From assembly GCA_030762175.1 (NCBI GenBank), contig CM060833.1, positions 160,057,501 through 160,121,500 of the forward strand: a stretch of 64,000 bases of DNA, in the 5' to 3' direction. Positions 11,121 to 21,434 of this stretch are shown one piece after another (the first letter of the stretch is position 1; every line of letters starts with the position of its first letter). Both the position numbers and the translations under genes were made by a program. The notes beneath the pieces were generated by a model. It saw only the letters and a program-made list of their open reading frames with translations. It did not search any database and was not told the origin of the DNA. The DNA is from Metallyticus violacea. Taxonomy: Eukaryota > Arthropoda > Insecta > Mantodea > Metallyticidae.

Positions 11121-11386
11121 ATACGGGTGGCCGAGTTCTTTAAGGCGCGGGCTCGTGAGCGGGAGGTCTGGGGTTTGAATCCTGCGAGGACCGTCCTCCC
11201 TGACTGGGGTTTTTCCAGATTTTCCTCAGTCCTCATAATTGGCAAATGCCGAGGAGGTACCCTGGAACGTTTCCTTTCTTAAAAAGTTTCCTTTCCCAAG
11301 TTATCATTTCATTTTATGTATAATCAGTGTCCACCGTCTGTGGTGCCTCAGCAGTAAAAACGGGCGTTAAACACAATTAAAAACAG
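11121..11386 (+). mobile_element. SINE-A
   Basis: The head ACGGGTGGCCGAGTTCTTTA is followed by the B box GGGGTTTGAATCC, a full body, and a tail ending in GCGTTAAACACAATTAAAA. Moderately diverged. Confidence 0.9.
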
Positions 11387-11417
11387 TATGTGGAGTAATT
11401 CTATCATATATATATAG

Positions 11418-12361
11418 GACACTTAATTTCCTTCGAGGAAAAGACGGAAAAGAGATAAACAGAAGAATGGCCTTAGCATGAAAGGATTTCTGGTCCCTTC
11501 AGTTTATACTCCACGAACAGGAAAATAAGCAAAAACTTTAAATTCTTTTTTTTTTTTTTTTTTTGAGTAGTGTTTAACGCCCGTTTTTACTACTGAGGCA
11601 CCACAGGCGGTGGACACTGATGATATATGAGATGAAATGATAAATTGGGAAAGGATTTTTTTTTTTTTTAAGGAAGGAAGCGTTCCAGGCCTAAGTTTAG
11701 GTACCTCCCCGGCATTTGCCAGTTATGAAGACTGAGGAAAACCTGGAAAAAACCCCAGTCAGGGAGGACGGTCCTGGCGGGATTCGAACCGCAGACCTCC
11801 CGCTCACGAGTCCGTGCCTTAACGACCTCGGCCACCCGTGGCGGTGCTTTAAATTCGAAACACTAGAAACCTGCATATACCCAGTAATGCTATACGGGTT
11901 CCAGACGTGGTCGGCTGCAAACAAATAAACCAAAGGAAATTGGAACGCAAGATATTAGGAATAACAATAAGGAACAAAATCTCCAACGAAGCGTTAGCCC
12001 AAATAAAATCAACAACCAACATCGCGGAAGGAACCGCCAAACTGAAGTGGAAATAGCGAGGATGTAGGACGACAGATGGACGTATAAGACCACCACGTGC
12101 TTAGGGAAACGACACAGAGGCAGGTCAAGTCGGAGATGGGAACACTTCTACGCTGCACAGTTGGTCCAAAATAGCAAGATTCAGGAATACATGGAAAACT
12201 ACCGCACTCAACTTCGTAACAAGTGAAATCTGATGAAAAAAGTGTAACAAAGTGTAGCATACAGCCTAATACACAACCCTAGTGCGCATTAGCTCATCGC
12301 ATTAGTGAATAAGAGCTACCCTCTTTTAGGGGATCTGTGCCGTTCTTAAGGACATTAGGAC
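11418..12361 (+). mobile_element. LINE reverse transcriptase 3' end, split by a SINE-A
   Basis: Two halves flank the SINE-A at 11546-11846. The left half encodes a degenerate INRRMALA(stop)KDFWSLQF, and the right half continues ETCIYPVMLYGFQTWSAA. That is the conserved C-terminal region of many insect non-LTR retrotransposon reverse transcriptases (typically ...PVLTYGSQTW...). In shifted frames downstream I read LERKILGITIRNKI and LKWKWRG-like motifs of the same region. Many stops and frameshifts make it dead. After the last coding trace (about 12240) a short 3' region runs into a (TTA)n array at 12362, which may be the LINE's own microsatellite tail. The exact clade is not resolvable by eye. 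Confidence 0.75.
11546..11846 (-). mobile_element. SINE-A nested in a LINE, with poly-A tail and 10-bp target duplication
   Basis: Inserted in reverse orientation. An 18-20 base poly-T (the element's poly-A tail) is at the left, then GAGTAGTGTTTAACGCCCGT, the body, the head with B box GGATTCGAACCGC complement, and CCACCCGTGGCGGTG at the right. The target CTTTAAATTC is duplicated exactly at 11536-11545 and 11847-11856, and the LINE reading continues across it. It is close in sequence to the copy at 63.4 kb, so this is a relatively young insertion. Confidence 0.97.

Positions 12362-12440
<79 letters not shown>
12362..12440. repeat. (TTA)n microsatellite
   Basis: About 79 bp of uninterrupted TTA triplets directly following the LINE 3' end. 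It may have started as the LINE's terminal repeat. Confidence 0.97.
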
Positions 12441-12441
<1 letters not shown>

Positions 12442-14335
12442 AGTGATTAACTTTCATTCAGATTACTTCAATTTTCTCCCTTCACCCGACTAATAGAGAC
12501 AAGTCTAAAAAGTGTGTTTATTCTCCTCAGGGGCTATGTATATTTATGAAATACTTTCTCGTTTACGTGAATTGCAACCGCTTTTAGTTCTCGACTTTGT
12601 AACGCTAATATTGCTAATTTAGTAATAATGGACGTTTTATTGTACCAGTTTTAAAATACATTCAAATAAATACAATTATTGCATGGGCCTTACGGCCGTA
12701 CATGCTAATATCGTCCTTATAACAATCAAAAACATACATACAAATCTACATGCATACATACAAATATACAAATACTTCGATATATTCATATACAAATACA
12801 TAAACACGAATGGAATCCTTACACTTAAGTCCCCCTCCCATTTACTCCCACCTCCTCCCCAACTCCCCCCCTCTTTACTATAACCATTAACGTTATTTGT
12901 CGCGTCTTTTCTACAAATATTCCCAAATTGTGTGAGCATCTCGCATGCACCAACACTTCCCGGCAAATATTCAAACTTCTATTGGCATTCAAAATGGTAA
13001 TTTATCATAATAAGCGTGTCATATGGCGTCAGTGGTGAGCGAAATGAAGGAGGGAAAAGTGACCAAGAGAGCACATAGGTCTCCGCGTGTTCACTGACTT
13101 TAGAGCAGAATCTGTTGTAAAATGATCTTCACTTGTCTATCATAGAGACTGCTTGACTCTGTGAAAGCCGAAACTACTTTATACGTCTCTTCAAATGTGC
13201 GATATCATTGATTTTTCTGTGCTGATATATCACGTCTTCTCCTGCTACCTCCTTCACCACAGCTCAGGCTCCAAATGTAGCTTACCAACCTGTGAACACA
13301 AGTTTGATTCACGTTCGGGATGTGTGTTCTCGATAGGGCAATTTGTCACCTTCATTTTTCAGCCGTTTTTCCCTCTGTAATGATGATTTTTCTCAGCTAA
13401 TCATAAACATATTGGAACACTGCATCTCGTTTTTTCCATAACTTTAAAAAAGCCAAACTTAGGTGCTAAGGACTCCGGTGCCTGTTTACGCCATAACTAA
13501 TTCATTCCATCGTCTCAAATACTTGTTGAGGCTGATGCAGGATGCAATCGCTCTAAAAATAAGTATTCAGCCACTCTCTTAGCCTTTCTTTGACTTTACA
13601 TACAGTGGCCATTTGGAGATCTGAAACGTGGACAGCCAAAGGCTAGCTATTGTCATCCTGGGGGCTGATAAAAAAGTCTGATCAAAGCTACGCCCTCTTC
13701 TGCTGCAGTTGATGACACTCTAATGCATGGTGCTCCATCTTCCATGAAGTGATGTTTAACATAATACTCGCATCTTCGATATCTGGAAGTATTTTCTCAG
13801 CAGCTTCAAAATAATTTTTGAGTAGAAATGATTTTCCTTTGTAATAAGGTTTTTTCACTGCGAACAGTCCACAGAGTTTCTGTATTAATTTCAGATTATT
13901 CCTTAATTATTCAGTAACGAATGTTTTCTCATCTAAACAGGAAAGCTTTCCCATTGTGTTTTGTTTTATGTTTTAAATTGTTTTCTTATTTTTTGGTTGG
14001 AGTTTTATTTGCCGTGGCATTTGTCGAGCACTCAAACTTAATCTTATGGCACGCCCATACCTAGTCTTTCTTTTCCATTTCCCTGTTGATTCTGTGGGTA
14101 TACAGATTGTTTTATTAGTCGTAAGAATTTTTGTAAGAAACCAAACTTTCAAATTATTCACCCTACAAAGAGACAATACATTACCTCATGCAAGTAATGA
14201 TATTTTGTCACAAACTAAATCTCCCATTTTGTACAAGCAAGTAATTCACATCAAAAGCAACAAATTACAGTCACTGTAATAAATTAAAACATTTTCCAAT
14301 TTTATTAAAAAGAATATCGTATAACATGACCCCTT
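12441..14335. other. Unique intergenic DNA
   Basis: No element recognised. The minus strand of 13640-13860 contains a stretch reading FLLKNYFEAAEKILPDIEDA that looks protein-like but is broken and unassigned. It could be a decayed transposon or exon. The C-rich tract near 12830-12870 is low complexity. Confidence 0.4.
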
Positions 14336-14592
14336 GGTCTAAACTCTAATGGTTAGCATTGCTGATTGCTGGCCGGGAGGTCCTGCAGTCAGCAGGGAGG
14401 TCTGGAACAGGGTCTGCCAATTCTTGTCAGGACAATTGAGAAGCTGGCTAATAAATAGACAGCGACCTCTCTTATAAAACCGCCGCGTTATGCGCCGTGC
14501 TGAACACATGATCTCCGGCAATACTACGCTCTACAATGGATGTTGCAAGACGGAAGTAGAGGGCGCAACAGTCACTGCGTTAGGCCTAAATT
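14336..14592 (+). mobile_element. Possible third SINE family (SINE-C), copy 2
   Basis: Begins with a tRNA-like box (CTAATGGTTAGCATTGCTGA) and continues with GGGAGGTCTGG, GGACAATTGAGAAGCTGGCT and GAGGGCGCAACAGTCACTGC. These blocks align in order with 6231-6478. The head resembles a Pol III A box, but no clear B box survives. Confidence 0.5.
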
Positions 14593-14900
14593 CTGTAGTG
14601 GCTAAAAAGGCCATGAAAGAAAACTACAATTGGCGATGGATCTCTGCTGGACTTTGCTTTTGAGCGTGCAAACCTCGGATGACTGCACGAACTTCGCAGT
14701 TGGCGGGAGACAATATCAGAGCACCCATTTTCTCCTAGCACAGCGCGGTAACCACGGCAGTCACAAGGCTGAAATTTTACTGCATTATTACCACATACTT
14801 CCTCTCTATTCCTGCGCATGCGCATTCCTATCCGACTAGCGGTGCCATCTCTAGGCGCGATTGGGACTTACTTTCTGGATGCCGTAATATATGTTGGAAA
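14593..14900. promoter_or_regulatory. GC-richer block with an NRF-1-like palindrome
   Basis: TGCGCATGCGCA at 14813-14824 is a perfect 12-bp match to the consensus bound by NRF-1 (Drosophila Ewg), YGCGCAYGCGCR. It lies in a locally GC-richer block. Downstream GCGGTGCCATCTCTAGGCGC (about 14839-14858) resembles the GCGCCATCTAG-type insulator motif, but imperfectly. No initiator or exon is visible, so promoter function is inference. Confidence 0.35.
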
Positions 14901-15590
14901 CTAGGATTACAAGTGTCATTCCGGGAGCCGTGTTCTTGCCAAAAACACGGTTTAGCACGTGTGCGGGCTGGCGTGCTGTTTTTCTTTCATATTGCAACAT
15001 TAAAATTAATCTATCAGAGTCATTCAAATAATTTATATTTTAATTTTTATTTTTACTTATTATAATAATGATGCCACCTTTCTTAACGTATTGTATATTG
15101 CGGAGTACTTTTATGCAGTTATAGTTAATAAAATTTTATTTAAACATTTTTCAACATTGATATTTCAGCATTCAAATGTTTTATGCAACACAAATCTGAG
15201 TTTTCGAAGGAATCGTGTCAGTGAGTCTATTAAGTAATTTAATGTTATTTATTATTTTAATACTGTTGCCTGTTCACTTATCATTAGTAATGAGTTATAA
15301 AACTGGTTTTGTTAAGCGAAAGAATTCTAAAGAACGAGAAGGTATTTAAACAATTTCGATAATAGTTAACTATTTCAGAACAAGAGAAAAATAAGTTGGA
15401 AATGACGACTTAAACGACAATTCTAGTCCGTTTATGTTCAAATTGTAAAATGAAGAAATGAAGAAATAGGTTGTGCTAGAAGACCCGCTAATATATAATG
15501 CAGAAAGTTTACAAAAAACGGAGATAAAATGTGCTTCAAAAAATAATAATAGTGCTGCTATTTCAGAAAACTGCCAATATACTACAATTT
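14901..15590. other. Unique AT-rich DNA
   Basis: Nothing recognised. Confidence 0.45.
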
Positions 15591-16170
15591 CTGCCTCCAG
15601 GTCTTTGGCTAAGTACTTATAGCAGCTTTCGAGATTATTGAATAAAATGACAATAATTATTTTGATATTTCAGCCTATGTATACACAACTGATTTACCTG
15701 CAGGACAGATGCCTTAACCAGACAATGTTTCCTAGCAATTGTCAAACAACGAAACCGTGAAAAGAGAATGATTTATTAAAGGAAACGTTTAATGTTTTGT
15801 TTGTAAATTTGATAAATGTATTTTATTTTATGCCTCCAACATTCTTTGAAAGGAACAGTTAGAAACAGAAAATGCATGGTAGCCTATTGCAGTCACTCAA
15901 AAACGTAGTGGGAGTGAGTACATTAAGTTAGTCATGCAGCTGAATAATGAACTGCAGTATTGGAAGGTATCACCGCAGGCATTAAATTATTAACATCGGA
16001 AGAGCGTCCTTTCAGAGGCTTTCATCAAACAGTTCGTTCATTGAAAAATGAAAATTACAACAAATAAAGAAATATGACAACGCAGTGAAAGGGTCACCAT
16101 CCTACTTGTCAGCCAGCATTTGTGAACCTTTCATCGAAATAATGGAACTAAAGCTCTTTCAGGTATTATC
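15591..16170 (+). mobile_element. Decayed hAT-like (ZMYM1/DUF4371-type) transposase fragment
   Basis: In one frame near 16072-16150 I read KYDNAVKGSPSYLSASICEP followed by FIEIMELK. This fits the conserved block of hAT-derived DUF4371/ZMYM1-like proteins (around K(Y)...A..G.PSYLSxTICEEFIElMG.KV). An upstream broken frame near 15955 reads LNNELQYWK, matching the preceding ..HW/YW+.VL.R.. block. Several frameshifts and stops are present. No terminal repeats were found, so the ends are approximate. Confidence 0.55.
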
Positions 16171-16570
16171 TCAGAAAATCTACTTCTGTGCATTCAGCAT
16201 TAGATTTTTTATTTTCATTTTGCTTATTTGAATGTTTAAAAAATAAAACTAATCTCCATACTTAGTAGAAAACTATTTACTTTAAGACCTGTTCAAGTAT
16301 GCCACTAATGATTTTCTTATGTAATACCTTCAAGAATATGGCACATTTACTCTTGCTTCCTTCATTACTATACTGTGCCTATAAAGGGAATTTTATTGCC
16401 ATTTTGTACCAAATCTGCCTTTAAACTATTTCAGAAACACCAATGAATAGGCTATAATATTGGCAATGAAAGTGAATTTTAAGCTAAAAAAGTAAATGTA
16501 CTTGGTTACTTAATAACTTTGTTCCCTTCAGTATATTAACAGGGCGTTTACTGACAATTATTACCTTTAC
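16171..16570. other. Unique AT-rich DNA
   Basis: No recognisable feature between the hAT-like remnant and the DD41D element. Confidence 0.45.
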
Positions 16571-16901
16571 AAAGGGTGCCAAAAATGTATACACACTTCA
16601 AGCAAAGAAAAAACTGTGTTAACACAACAAAACTGCAAACTTGAACTACTGATAGAGCAACGTTTGCGAACGTGTCCTCAGCGATTGCAGCACATGATGT
16701 TTCAATTTCTTCCCGAAGTGCTGCTAGTGTAGCGGGTTTTCTACAGTACACAACATCCATAAGAGTTCCCCATAGGTAGAAGTCCAACGGAGTTAGATCC
16801 GAAGAACGCGATGGAAACTCAGTCGGACCTCTTCGTCCTATCCAGTGCCTTGGATACTTCAAAATTGCTTTCCGCTGTTCAAACGACAATCTTGGCTCCA
16901 T
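16548..16901 (-). pseudogene. Fused N- and C-terminal transposase remnant (DD41D copy 1)
   Basis: An open frame of 117 codons with an ATG start. Residues 1-15 are the transposase N-terminus and the rest is the C-terminal quarter, ending with out-of-frame 3' sequence. The second catalytic Asp is gone; the third (PLDF) remains. It cannot be catalytic. Confidence 0.75.
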
Positions 16902-17148
16902 TTTGTTATAGCAACGCTAGCATAACGTAATGTGAGTCACAACTGTTTACAGAACATCATACGATAATCTTGACTTCACTTGTTCGTTGCTGATTTACCT
17001 GTCACATAGCAACGCTATCATAATGTATGTAAGTCACATCTGTTTACAGAACATCATACTACACATTACTGTTGTTTTTCGGTTCAACTTTGAAATATAT
17101 TAAATAAATATCTACTGTGAAAGTATGTATACATTTTTGGCCCCCTCT
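16572..17148 (-). mobile_element. DD41D Tc1/mariner deletion derivative, copy 1
   Basis: Inverted termini pair GGGTGCCAAAAATGTATACA at 16574 with the complement near 17125-17148 (GTATACATTTTTGGCCCCCT). The minus-strand ORF (16548-16901, its 3' end read out past the element) starts MEPRLSFEQRKAILK and then jumps directly to PRHWIGRRGP, SPDLTPLDFYLWG and a C-terminal EEIETSCAAIAEDTFANV. About two thirds of the protein is removed in frame. In the better copy at 35 kb the second and third catalytic Asp are 41 residues apart, hence DD41D, which I place near the rosa-like group by inference. Confidence 0.85.
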
Positions 17149-17364
17149 GTGTATACATCCCCTTGGTCTTGACTGAAAACTATTCGTTCTTATTCTGACT
17201 CACCCCATATAGACAATTACATAATTACCGATTTAACAATTTTATCTGAACAGTAAATATAAGTTGACTAGTGAAACAATTAGCCAATATTGCATAATAC
17301 CGTCAATTTTCATCTACCCTCCAAAATATCAACCAACCTCCAAAAATGCTCGAAATTCGGATAA

Positions 17365-17637
17365 TTGCCTACCAATAATTGGTCCGCTGAGTGCTACAGA
17401 ATCCCCGACTGTATTAAGCTGGGCACCATCACCAAAGAGACTGTAGTGGCATCTGTTGGTAGTGACAGAAATGGTTTATACTGGCCGCGTAAATTTATCT
17501 ATTGTCCATTGAGAGGAAAAAAAAAACTACCTGACCGTTACATCATAGTTGACTGGGATACTGGAGAAAGGAAAGCCCATCCAGCAAGTTCATTGTTGTT
17601 GAGACCAGCAGAAGAAATTCTGGCAATTTTGTGTTAA
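17365..17637 (+). CDS. Unassigned ORF, possible exon or domesticated fragment
   Basis: An open frame to a stop at 17635-17637 with protein-like composition: KLGTITKETVVASVGSDRNG, a WPRKF segment, a basic RGKKK patch, then DRYIIVDWDTGERK and an HPASSLLLRP motif. There is no ATG at its 5' edge; it opens at TTG. A possible splice acceptor is GTGCTACAG ending near 17399. The alternating beta-like segments and VDWDTG would suit a small Tudor- or SH3-like fold, but I do not recognise a family. It follows the DD41D copy by about 220 bp and is followed by T-rich DNA. It could be a terminal coding exon of a host gene, part of an unfamiliar transposon, or chance. Confidence 0.3.
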   Translation: MPTNNWSAECYRIPDCIKLGTITKETVVASVGSDRNGLYWPRKFIYCPLRGKKKLPDRYIIVDWDTGERKAHPASSLLLRPAEEILAILC

Positions 17638-18100
17638 AGCATTGATTTTTTTTTTAAACATTTTTTGTGTCCCCTCTCTCTTCCACTGTCGTACTTGTAC
17701 TCTTGTAATACCACTAGTGTATTAAAAATGTCGATGAAAAGGTTTTTGAAAAGTTCGGGCAAAGTCAGGAGTTTTTATAGGCAAGTGGCGAGATAAGTTA
17801 TCGCATGTCGGCACTGGGCGGGCAGAACGGAGGAGGGGGTACGGGTTGCGGGTGGAGAAGAGATCAATACCCCGGCGGGTCTCTCTTGCTCCGCGGTTCT
17901 GCGGACCATTATTTGGAAATACCCAGTCACTTCCACTTTGAGCGATCCTTGGAATTATTGCTTTGCATGGTATCGATTCCTTACGATAGAAGGAGGAGGA
18001 GAACTGGCCATGGCCGTCGGCGTGACATATAATTCCTGTATTTGTGTCCGTTACCAAGGAAACAATGTGCTACATTGATATACATTCAGTGACAGTATGC
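17638..18100. promoter_or_regulatory. GC-richer block with an RFX-like X-box
   Basis: From about 17800 to 18010 base composition is clearly GC-richer than its surroundings. GTTACCAAGGAAAC at 18050-18063 fits the two half-sites of an RFX X-box (GTNRCC..RGNAAC) with AA in place of the usual central AT. No transcript start or exon can be shown, so promoter identity is inference. Confidence 0.3.
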
Positions 18101-18454
18101 CGTTTTCATGATATAAAATGGAAATACGATCTTTTTACGAGCGGAAGCAAGTTCAGCCATTCGATTAGAGTGCATAAGAATAGGAAGCTGGAATTCAAAT
18201 GGTTATATTCTTCACTCTATTAATTTCTAAAAGCATTCTACCCCTGCACCAATTCATATAAGCCTAATATCTATTTATTTCTTGTATAGCAAATTATTTT
18301 TGGTAATAGACGGCAATATTGCTTATCACATCCTGCCTGTCTTGTACAAGAAAAGCGGGGTACCTCCGTCTTAAGCAGTGGATATTGTTACTCCAAAATA
18401 ATTTTTTAAAAATAACTTACAGAATGCTTTGTTTTGAATCAATATAAAAATACT
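18101..18454. other. Unique AT-rich DNA
   Basis: Nothing recognised. Confidence 0.45.
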
Positions 18455-18456
18455 GA

Positions 18457-19332
18457 GGGTGCCAGAAAAGTGCATACACTTCACAGTAGATATCTATTGA
18501 ATATATTTCAAAGTTGGACCGAAAACAACAATAATGTGTAGTATGGTGTTCTGTAAACAGATCTGACTCACATACATTATGATAGCGTTGCTACGTGACA
18601 GGTAAATCAACAATGAACAAATGAAGCCAAGATTATCGTATGATATTCTGTAAACAGATATAACTCACGTTACGTTGTGCTAGCTTTACTACAACAAAAT
18701 GAAGTCAAGATTATCGTTTGAACAGCGGAAAGCAATTTTGAAGCGGTATTGGAAATGCCAGATTGTTGTTGAAGTTCAAAGGCAATGGAGACGCGTGTAC
18801 AGATCAGAACCGCCAACGCGAGTAACAATTGCACGCATTCGAGATAAATTTGACACTCATCATACCGTATGCGATGTTCACAAAGGCCGATCTGGCAGAT
18901 CGCCACATTACCACCGAAATGTTCATGCGTACCTTGATGACAATTTTCCAAGGCACTGGATAGGATGAAGAGGTCCGATTGAGTTTCCATCGCGTTCTCC
19001 GGATCTAACTCCGTTGAACTTCTACCTATGAGGAACTCTTAAGGATGCTGTATACCGTAGAAAACCAGCTACACTGACAGCACTTCGGGAAGAAATTGAA
19101 ACGGCATATGCTGCATTCACTGAGGACACTTTCGCAAACGTTGCTCAATCAGTAGTTCAACGTACTCAGAAGTGTATCGACGCCGATAGTGGGCATTTTG
19201 AGTAACTGTTGTAACTGTAAAAGTCTAAGATGGTTAGTGCTCATTTTTCTGTTTGTGTGAATTCAGTTTTGTTATGTTAACACAGTTTTTCATTTGCTTA
19301 AGTGTGTATACATTTTTGGGAATCCTCCGTAT
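18457..19332 (+). mobile_element. DD41D Tc1/mariner deletion derivative, copy 2
   Basis: Starts GAGGGTGCCAGAAAAGTGCA (18456) and ends GTATACATTTTTGGGAATCC (about 19328), matching inverted termini of copy 1. The ORF 18699-18968 gives the N-terminal DNA-binding region (LSFEQRKAILKRYWK, TIARIRDKF, GRSGR). It then jumps to SPHYHRNVHAYLDDNFPRHW and meets a stop. Beyond the stop the frame continues RGPIEFPSRSPDLTPLNFYL, so the third Asp is mutated to Asn, and it ends with CIDADSGHFE. The internal deletion differs from copies 1, 3 and 4. Confidence 0.85.
18699..18968 (+). pseudogene. DD41D transposase N-terminal fragment
   Basis: Starts ATG AAG TCA (MKSRLSFEQ). Codons 1-69 are the paired HTH region and codons 70-89 are fused downstream sequence. 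A premature stop truncates it before the third catalytic residue. Non-functional as a transposase. Confidence 0.75.
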
Positions 19333-19384
19333 ATGTGAGTTCTTGAACTTTATATCTGATTGTAAAGGGAAAGCCATTTGTTTT

Positions 19385-20335
19385 TCTACAGAGCTGCCCA
19401 CACACTTTAAGCTCACTTGTTCACAAGCTTTTTGATACTCTCCTCACGCTTTTTAGTGTGTCCTTAAATTACTTTCCACTGCTTCATTACCTCTGCCATA
19501 CACAAACTTCTGACACCATCATTTTCTTTCAGAGATCCACACAAATTAAAATCTAATTATGCCAAGACCAGGTTTTGTCGTGGGTATTTCAACACCTCAA
19601 CTTTCAGATCAGTTAATGATCTAGTGTACGAACAATTATATGCGGAGTCTATCGTTGTTGTGAAGAAGTAATACTCCATTTCAGGAAAGTCTCCGGCGTT
19701 TTGATATATCGCCGGTTTCAACTTGTTCATAAGCATATCACTTGTCATAGTATAACCCTTTCTTGTTAATATACGGCTATTGAAGTCCCAAAAAGCATTA
19801 GCATGACTTTCGCAGCGAATGATCATGTCGGAAATGCTTTCTGGATCAGAGTTGACGGCGGATGGTTCCACTGCATCGACTGTGTCTCATTCTCTGGATC
19901 ATAAAGGTGCATTCAAGACTCGTCTCTTGTCACTATTCGTCGGAGAAAAGTCTCTCATTCACAAGCATAACGATTTAATGGCTTCTGTCAAGTCGTTTCC
20001 TTTCATGCTTGCTTCACCAGGCAGCTGCCATGGGACCCATCTATTACACATTATCCTTTTCCCCAGTCATCGTGAATGATATCGTGGCTCACCTGTAGTG
20101 GCGGCCGATTTGCTGTTTCACTGTCTCAGTTGCAACGCAAAGTGGTCTCCCGCTGTGGTGTTCAAAACTGATGTTTGGTCTCCAATTTTTAATATTTCCT
20201 CACATTCATTATTATCTCCTCTCAAACAACTGTTCCCATTCTGTTGTATAATTCCAGAGGGCCCCACTTCCTCTGACCACAAAAAACGAATAACTCTTTG
20301 TTGCTCTACCAAGACGCAATTCGATAGTGGGGAAA
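19385..20335 (-). mobile_element. Near-complete decayed mariner (MAR3)
   Basis: On the minus strand from 20335 down I read, across frameshifts: VEQQRVIRFLWSEEVGPSGI (N-terminal HTH), NRWVPWQLP, DKRRVLNAPL (position of the TGDETWV block), ESHANAFWDFNSRILTRKGY, DLKVEVLKYP, then degenerate LDFNLCGSLKEN and a C-terminal trace near 19440. The order matches a whole mariner transposase of a lineage different from MAR1. The second Asp motif has decayed beyond recognition. No terminal repeats found. Its N-terminal end abuts MAR1 copy 2 directly. Confidence 0.75.
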
Positions 20336-21434
20336 GTTTGTCTCCAAAAGGGGCATAAACTGCATCCATCACTCTTCGCCACACTTAAATTTCCCTCCTC
20401 GAAGGTCCTTCTTGAGTTTTGAGAAGAGGAATTAGTCACTGGGACCTAGCTCTGGGCTAGGGTGGATGGTCGATCTTCTTGAAGTCACCTTTCTCACAGC
20501 TTTCTTTGCAACAAGCGCGTTGTCGTGAAGAAGGCGCACACCACCACTCAGTTTTCCTCACCTTTTCTCTTTGATGGAAACACGTAGTCTGTGCAGTAGG
20601 CTGGCATAGTACTCCCCATTTACTGTGATGTTCCTCTCCTTGAAGTCAATGAAGAGTATTCCTTCACAGTGTCAAAAGATTGTGGCCATGATCTTCTTGG
20701 TTGACTGAGTGACCTTTGCCTTTAGAGGCGGTGCTGCACCAGGTTTTACGCCACTCCATTGATTCTCTTTTGGACAAGTGATGATAGTAGAGGACATAGT
20801 TTCATCTCCTATAGCAATGGTTAGCACAACTTCTCTCTCGTTGCCACGGCAGAGCTCCAAATATGCCTGACAACAGATGACTCGTTGCTGCTTTTGGACT
20901 GAGGAAAGAAGTCTATGCACATTTTGCACTAACCTTATTCATATTTAAATGTTCATGAATAATTCGAAGGACTATTGTTTTAGAAAGACCCAAACTTGCT
21001 GCTATTTCTTTAACTTGGAGCCATTTGTCTTCAATAATTTATCCTTCCACAAGAGCGATGTTTTCAGGAGTGAGCACCTCCAAGGGCTGACCTGCACGCT
21101 CTTCGTCTTCAATGTTTTCTCGACCCATTCGACAAAGTTTCAGTTATTCTTTTACGGTAGAATATGAGGGGGTTGCTTCCCCATATATAGTCCAATCGCT
21201 GTATAATTTTATTTGGAGTAAGTTCTTCTTTTGTGAAGAAGCTAATAACAACTCGAAACTCCATTTTGAACATGTTACAATCTTCTACTCGTAGCCTTCT
21301 TCATGCAACTATAACTGAACAATTGAACACAGAGGAGCGGAAATTACATGTGCTATTACTTACTTAACAGATAAGGGTTTAGTGAAGGCGATAATACTTA
21401 TCGCCGAGGCCGGAAACTTATGAACCTACCCTCA
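20336..21434 (-). mobile_element. MAR1 mariner, copy 2 (3' truncated)
   Basis: The right end carries the family terminus (GGCCGGAAACTTATGAACCT, 21410-21429). The left end lacks the terminus and starts within the C-terminal coding part near 20336, at the junction with MAR3. Minus-strand motifs: [15 protein letters not shown] near 20945-20990, ATIFXHCEGILFID near 20650-20690. Frameshifted throughout. Confidence 0.85.

Noticed and set aside
16572..19332. A single large composite transposon
   Set aside because: Both DD41D copies have their own paired termini and typical deletions, so two separate insertions are the simpler reading. Kept only as a hypothesis in the findings.
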